This document shows, in pieces, positions 60,730 to 64,000 of a stretch of 64,000 bases of DNA. The position numbers were made by a program, and so were the translations under genes. Origin of the DNA: Rubrivivax sp. SCN 71-131 (GTDB lineage: Bacteria; Pseudomonadota; Gammaproteobacteria; Burkholderiales; Burkholderiaceae_C). The stretch lies in contig MEFD01000012.1 of NCBI GenBank assembly GCA_001724995.1, forward strand, positions 186,001 to 250,000, in the 5' to 3' direction. The stretch's first letter is position 1. Each line of letters starts with the position of its first letter. Under the pieces are notes generated by a model that searched no databases, was not told where the DNA came from, and saw only the letters and a list, made by a program, of their open reading frames with translations.

Positions 60730-61653
60730 TCACGCGCTGTTGCGTGGCCGCGCTCGGCGCGCGGTGGCTTCGGCTCCTGCCGGGGCGCCTCCGAAGGCAG
60801 CGCAGGGGTCGACGCGCGCGACCCCGGGAGTGCGCCACAGGTGCGTGTGCGCGCCCGCGTCGGCGCGCCAGCCCGGCTCCCCGAAGGCGACGACGAGCAG
60901 CCGCGCCTGCGGCCGCAAGTGCCGCAGCAGCACCGGCACGCCATAGTCGCGCCGCACATGCTCGTTGCCGGCCACCAGCACGCCCGGGCGACCGCCCGCA
61001 GCCTGCAGGGCAAGGGCCAGCGCGGCATCGCGCACGCGCTGTGCCGCGCGCGTCGCCGGCAGCCGCGCCGCCGCGAGGTGACCGCAATGGCCCTCTTCGA
61101 GCGCACGATCCAGCGACGCCTGCGCGGCGGCGGACAAGGGTGCCGCATCGAGCAGCGCACGCAACTCGGGCGGCGCCGCGGCAAGCCCTTCACGCGCCAC
61201 CTGCCGCACCAGCGCCACGGGCGCGTTGCCGCCCAGCACCGGCAGGCCCGCATCGAGCACGGCCTCGTAGAGCGCACGGTGCAGCGGCCAGCCCCAGGCG
61301 CGCGGGTCGAAGCCCGCGGCCTGCAGGCGCGACTGCAGCTCACGCCCCGGTTCGACGCGACGCCCGCGCTGCAGGTGCTCGGTCACGACCACCGTCCCCG
61401 GGCCCAGTGCGGCGATGAACGCGCCGCGCTGCGCGTGGTGATGCAGGTTGTCGTGCTGCTCGCCCAGCAGCACCCAGTCGGCCGCGCGCGCCTGCGCCAG
61501 CAGCTGCGCCGAGGTGAGCGCGCGACCGCTGGCGGCGTCGACGATGTCGTCCCGCCGCGGCGAGGTCAGCGCGCAGGCATGCAGCAGCGGCACCGCCAGG
61601 CTGGCGAGCGCGGCCAGGGCCAGGCGGCGACGCGGGGAGGGGTGGTGCGGCAT
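60730..61653 (-). CDS. ChaN-like haem-binding lipoprotein
   Basis: A 307-residue lipoprotein. The signal peptide ends in a lipobox, LLHAC, with lipidated C27. The ChaN (DUF399) motifs are LLGEQHDNLHHH and VVVTEHLQRG, and GNEHVRRDYGVPVLL lies near the end. In Campylobacter ChaN binds two haems and aids iron uptake; this copy is not next to a haem receptor. The C-terminal 20 residues are basic and disordered. Confidence 0.87.
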   Translation of the reverse strand: MPHHPSPRRRLALAALASLAVPLLHACALTSPRRDDIVDAASGRALTSAQLLAQARAADWVLLGEQHDNLHHHAQRGAFIAALGPGTVVVTEHLQRGRRVEPGRELQSRLQAAGFDPRAWGWPLHRALYEAVLDAGLPVLGGNAPVALVRQVAREGLAAAPPELRALLDAAPLSAAAQASLDRALEEGHCGHLAAARLPATRAAQRVRDAALALALQAAGGRPGVLVAGNEHVRRDYGVPVLLRHLRPQARLLVVAFGEPGWRADAGAHTHLWRTPGVARVDPCAAFGGAPAGAEATARRARPRNSA

Positions 61654-61822
61654 GGTTGCAGGGGAGCCCGGCGATGCGTGGCGCGGGCACGAATCTCAGG
61701 GAAAGTCTGACCGATGTTTCATCTTCGTTGCGCGGCCAACCGGGCCCGGGGCTGGAACAATGCGCACCCGATCGGGTCCTTCACTTCCTTCTGCCTTTTC
61801 GCGCACCACCGACGATATCCCC

Positions 61823-62035
61823 ATGGCCGACCGCCGCGACCGCCCGCCCGTCCTTCGCGTCCTCTTCCTCCTCATCGCCCTGGTCAGCATGGCGCTCGCG
61901 CTGGCGGCGCTGTCACCGGCGCGACCCGACGCCGCGGCGGCGGAGCGCTCGCCAGCGGCGCCGAATGCCACGGGCGCGGTCGTCCCGGGCACCGCACCCG
62001 CACGCCTGCCCGGCGAAGGCGCCTCACCGGGCTGA
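61823..62035 (+). CDS. Possible small membrane protein, hypothetical
   Basis: A 70-residue open frame with an arginine-rich start and one hydrophobic helix (residues 11-30, LRVLFLLIALVSMALALAAL), then an Ala/Pro/Gly tail. I do not recognise it. It lies alone between chaN and the MFS gene, overlapping the MFS stop by 12 bp. No strong ribosome site is visible, so it may not be real. Confidence 0.4.
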   Translation: MADRRDRPPVLRVLFLLIALVSMALALAALSPARPDAAAAERSPAAPNATGAVVPGTAPARLPGEGASPG

Positions 62036-63256
62036 GTGCACGACCGCCCGCGCCGCCAGGTGCCGGGCGATGCGCGTCATCAGCCACAGCCCGAGCAGCG
62101 AACTGGCCCCGGTGGCCAGCCAGGTGAACTGCCAGCCGCCGGCGGCGTCGGCAAGCCAGGCCACCAGCGGCGGGCCGCTGAACTGCCCGATCGACGACCA
62201 TTGCTGCATCCAGCCGACGGTCGAGGACAAGGTGTGCTCACCGGGCGCGGCGTGCACCACCAGGGCGAACAGCGTGCCGGGGATCAGCCCGCCGACGAGC
62301 GAGAACAACAGCACCCCGAGGTAGCGCAGCCAGGCCGGCTGCCCGAGCGCCGCGAAGGCGACCACCGTGCCCAGACCGGCGACCGCGAAGCCCAGCGCGA
62401 GCAGGCGCGGCGGCGTCCAGCCATGGTGCAGCATCCAGCCCGAGCCGATGTTGCCGCCCATGTTCACTGCCGCCACCACGGCCGTCAGCACGCCTCCGAG
62501 CGCAGGCGCCATGCCGGCTTCGCCGTAGATCGTCGGCAGGAAGCCGATGACGGCGAGCCACTGCCCCGAGTAGCAGGCGAAACTCAGCGCGAGCAGCCAC
62601 GGGCCGGGCGCGCGCAGGGTGTGGCGCAGGCGCTGCGTCCACGGCAGCAGCGTCGCCGGCCGCGGCGCCGCTCCCGCGTCCGGATCGGGCACGAAGCGCC
62701 ACAGCGCCAGCGCCATCAGCCCCGAGAGCAGCGCCAGCGCCCACCACCAGGCGCGCCAGCCGAGCCCTTCGATCACCAGCGGTCCGAGCAGCAGCGCCGT
62801 GGCCACGCCCACCGGCATGTAGGCGCCCCAGGTGCCCATCGTGCGCGCCAGTTGCCCGGAGCTCACGAGCTGTCGCAGCAGCCCCGGCGCCGGCAGCACG
62901 ACGAGCAGGAAGCCGAAGCCTTCGAGCGCGCGCAGCAGCATCAGCATCGTCACGTCGTCGGCGCCGCCGCCGACAGCGCTGGCCAGCGTGAGCACCGCCA
63001 GGCCACCCAGCATGCTGCGCCGGTAGCCCAGGCCGTCGGCCAGCACACCGAACAGCAGGCCCAGGCTCATGCCGGCAAGTTGCACCAGCGACAGCAGGAA
63101 GCCGGCCTGCACCAGGGTCACGCCCAGCGCCTGCTGCAGCGCCGGGATCGCCGGCGGCAGCTTGCCCAGGTGCAGCGCCGCGACCACGCCCGCAGCGATG
63201 ACGAGGGCGGCCGCGCGCAGCGTGCGCGAGGCGGGGTCTTCGCCGGGCTGGCGCAT
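62024..63256 (-). CDS. MFS transporter, CynX/NimT-like
   Basis: A 410-residue major facilitator with about 12 helices. Loop 2-3 carries GVLADGLGYRRSML, the MFS motif A region, and the second half begins after the WTQRLRHT loop. The overall form resembles CynX/NimT and related organic-anion exporters, but the substrate is unknown. ATG at 63256 is chosen; the frame extends 60 bases upstream without homology. The upstream TPR gene stops 23 bp before. Confidence 0.85.
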   Translation of the reverse strand: MRQPGEDPASRTLRAAALVIAAGVVAALHLGKLPPAIPALQQALGVTLVQAGFLLSLVQLAGMSLGLLFGVLADGLGYRRSMLGGLAVLTLASAVGGGADDVTMLMLLRALEGFGFLLVVLPAPGLLRQLVSSGQLARTMGTWGAYMPVGVATALLLGPLVIEGLGWRAWWWALALLSGLMALALWRFVPDPDAGAAPRPATLLPWTQRLRHTLRAPGPWLLALSFACYSGQWLAVIGFLPTIYGEAGMAPALGGVLTAVVAAVNMGGNIGSGWMLHHGWTPPRLLALGFAVAGLGTVVAFAALGQPAWLRYLGVLLFSLVGGLIPGTLFALVVHAAPGEHTLSSTVGWMQQWSSIGQFSGPPLVAWLADAAGGWQFTWLATGASSLLGLWLMTRIARHLAARAVVHSAR

Positions 63257-63279
63257 GGGATCGTTCCGCGGGCTGGCGT

Positions 63280-64000
63280 TCAGCGCTTGCCCGGCGCTGC
63301 CGCGGCCAGGGCCCACAGTCGTGCCAGCAGGCCGAGCTGCGCATGGCCGGCAACCTGCTGGAAGACCTCGGCGGCCTCGGCGCCGCGGCCGACGCGCGCC
63401 AGCGCCTGGCCGTACTGCAGCCGCGCCTGGTCGGCATCGGGCAGGGACGCGCCGAGCGCGGCGCGCATCCGCGCCAGGCCCGGCTCGGCGCGACCGATGG
63501 CAACCAGCGCCGCGCCGGTGTTGAAGGTGTGCAGCGCCGCGCGCGCATCGCCCGGCGCCGGGGCCCGCGCCGCCGCCGCTTCCAGGCTGGCGCGATCGTC
63601 CTCGGCCTGGCGCCTGACGCTGGCGCGCAGCCGCTCCTGCTCCGCCGCGCCCTGGCCCTTGCCGAGCACGCCCTTGGCGAAGCCGGCGGCAAGCACCTGC
63701 TCGGCTTCGGCCGGCAAGCCGGCCCTGGTCGCCAGCTCGGCCAGCACGAGGTAGTCCTCGGCCTCCTCCATCAGGCCCAGCTGCAGGCGCAGGCGGTAGA
63801 CGTCGATGTCCCAGCGCGGCTGCCAGCCCGGCTGGCGCTGCACGCGCGACAGCAGGTCGGGCCAGTACTCCTGGCGGCCTTGCTCGCGCAGCAGTTGTTC
63901 CGCGAGGCGCACGTAGTTGGCGTCGTCCTTCAAACGGCCGTAGGCCGAGGCCAGCAGCCGCAGGTCTTCCGGCGCCAGCCTGCCTTCGCTCAGGCGCTGC
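63280..64000 (-). CDS. Tetratricopeptide-repeat protein, 5' end beyond the window
   Basis: The C-terminal 239 residues of a larger protein; the reading frame is open to the window edge, so the start is not seen. The segment LREQGRQEYWPDLLSRVQRQPGW and then LAELATRAGLPAEAEQVL matches a periplasmic TPR family of unknown function that is common in Burkholderiales, as I recall. Helical repeats continue to the end (LQYGQALARVGRGAEAAEVF). It lies directly before the MFS gene on the same strand. Confidence 0.82.
   Translation of the reverse strand, partial: QRLSEGRLAPEDLRLLASAYGRLKDDANYVRLAEQLLREQGRQEYWPDLLSRVQRQPGWQPRWDIDVYRLRLQLGLMEEAEDYLVLAELATRAGLPAEAEQVLAAGFAKGVLGKGQGAAEQERLRASVRRQAEDDRASLEAAAARAPAPGDARAALHTFNTGAALVAIGRAEPGLARMRAALGASLPDADQARLQYGQALARVGRGAEAAEVFQQVAGHAQLGLLARLWALAAAAPGKR

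Overview
The window is very GC-rich, densely coding bacterial chromosome that reads as a Burkholderiales betaproteobacterium of the Rubrivivax/Leptothrix/Methylibium kind. The evidence is a rubredoxin-pilG-pilH-pilI-pilJ-pilL cluster next to thiD-hemL, a Bug/TctC-type binding protein, rplM-rpsI near erpA and bactofilin, tyrS divergent from an M23 peptidase, and branched-chain-type ABC operons carrying their own CoA ligases. I see no tRNA, rRNA, CRISPR array, insertion sequence or prophage. The organism assignment is inferred from gene content and order only.

Region 1 (1-8640) holds grxC and a membrane rhodanese divergent from gpmA, then a minus-strand run of eight genes in which every neighbouring pair overlaps: algH, yqgF, pyrR, pyrB, an inactive dihydroorotase-like pyrC', an acyltransferase, an AMP/thymidine-phosphorylase-like gene and a PRPP-synthetase-like gene. 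It joins pyrimidine synthesis to a possible nucleotide-ribose salvage step.

Region 2 (8691-20415) is a twitching-type chemosensory system (PilG, PilH, PilI, PilJ and a giant PilL/ChpA histidine kinase with repeat-bearing linkers), with a GGDEF protein downstream and a rubredoxin upstream.

Region 3 (20434-33387) has thiD-hemL, a Crp/Fnr regulator with palindromes in its divergent promoter region, and a substrate-activation/uptake operon: acyl-CoA ligase, LivG/H/M/K/F-type ABC transporter, an unknown small protein and a PaaK-like protein lacking the usual ATP loop. A solitary Bug-type binding protein follows.

Region 4 (33454-44316) is housekeeping: dtd, CDF metal exporter, tyrS, M23 peptidase, anmK, erpA, bactofilin with a coiled-coil membrane protein, rpsI, rplM, a GNAT protein, a DUF2726-like protein and srkA.

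Region 5 (44317-49790) has a 10-bp tandem repeat, htpG, a flagellin gene with two candidate sigma-28 promoters and a long leader, and a divergent TPR/O-GlcNAc-transferase-like protein that may glycosylate flagellin.

Region 6 (49848-64000) has a 2-hydroxyacid dehydrogenase, rlmB, bfd-bfr with a Fur-like site, a Pat-type lysine acetyltransferase, PPi-dependent phosphofructokinase, coniferyl-aldehyde-type dehydrogenase, a SirB-like protein, an RHH/PIN toxin-antitoxin pair with a palindromic operator, a SpmA/SpmB-type fusion, a ChaN-like lipoprotein, an MFS transporter and a TPR protein cut by the window edge.
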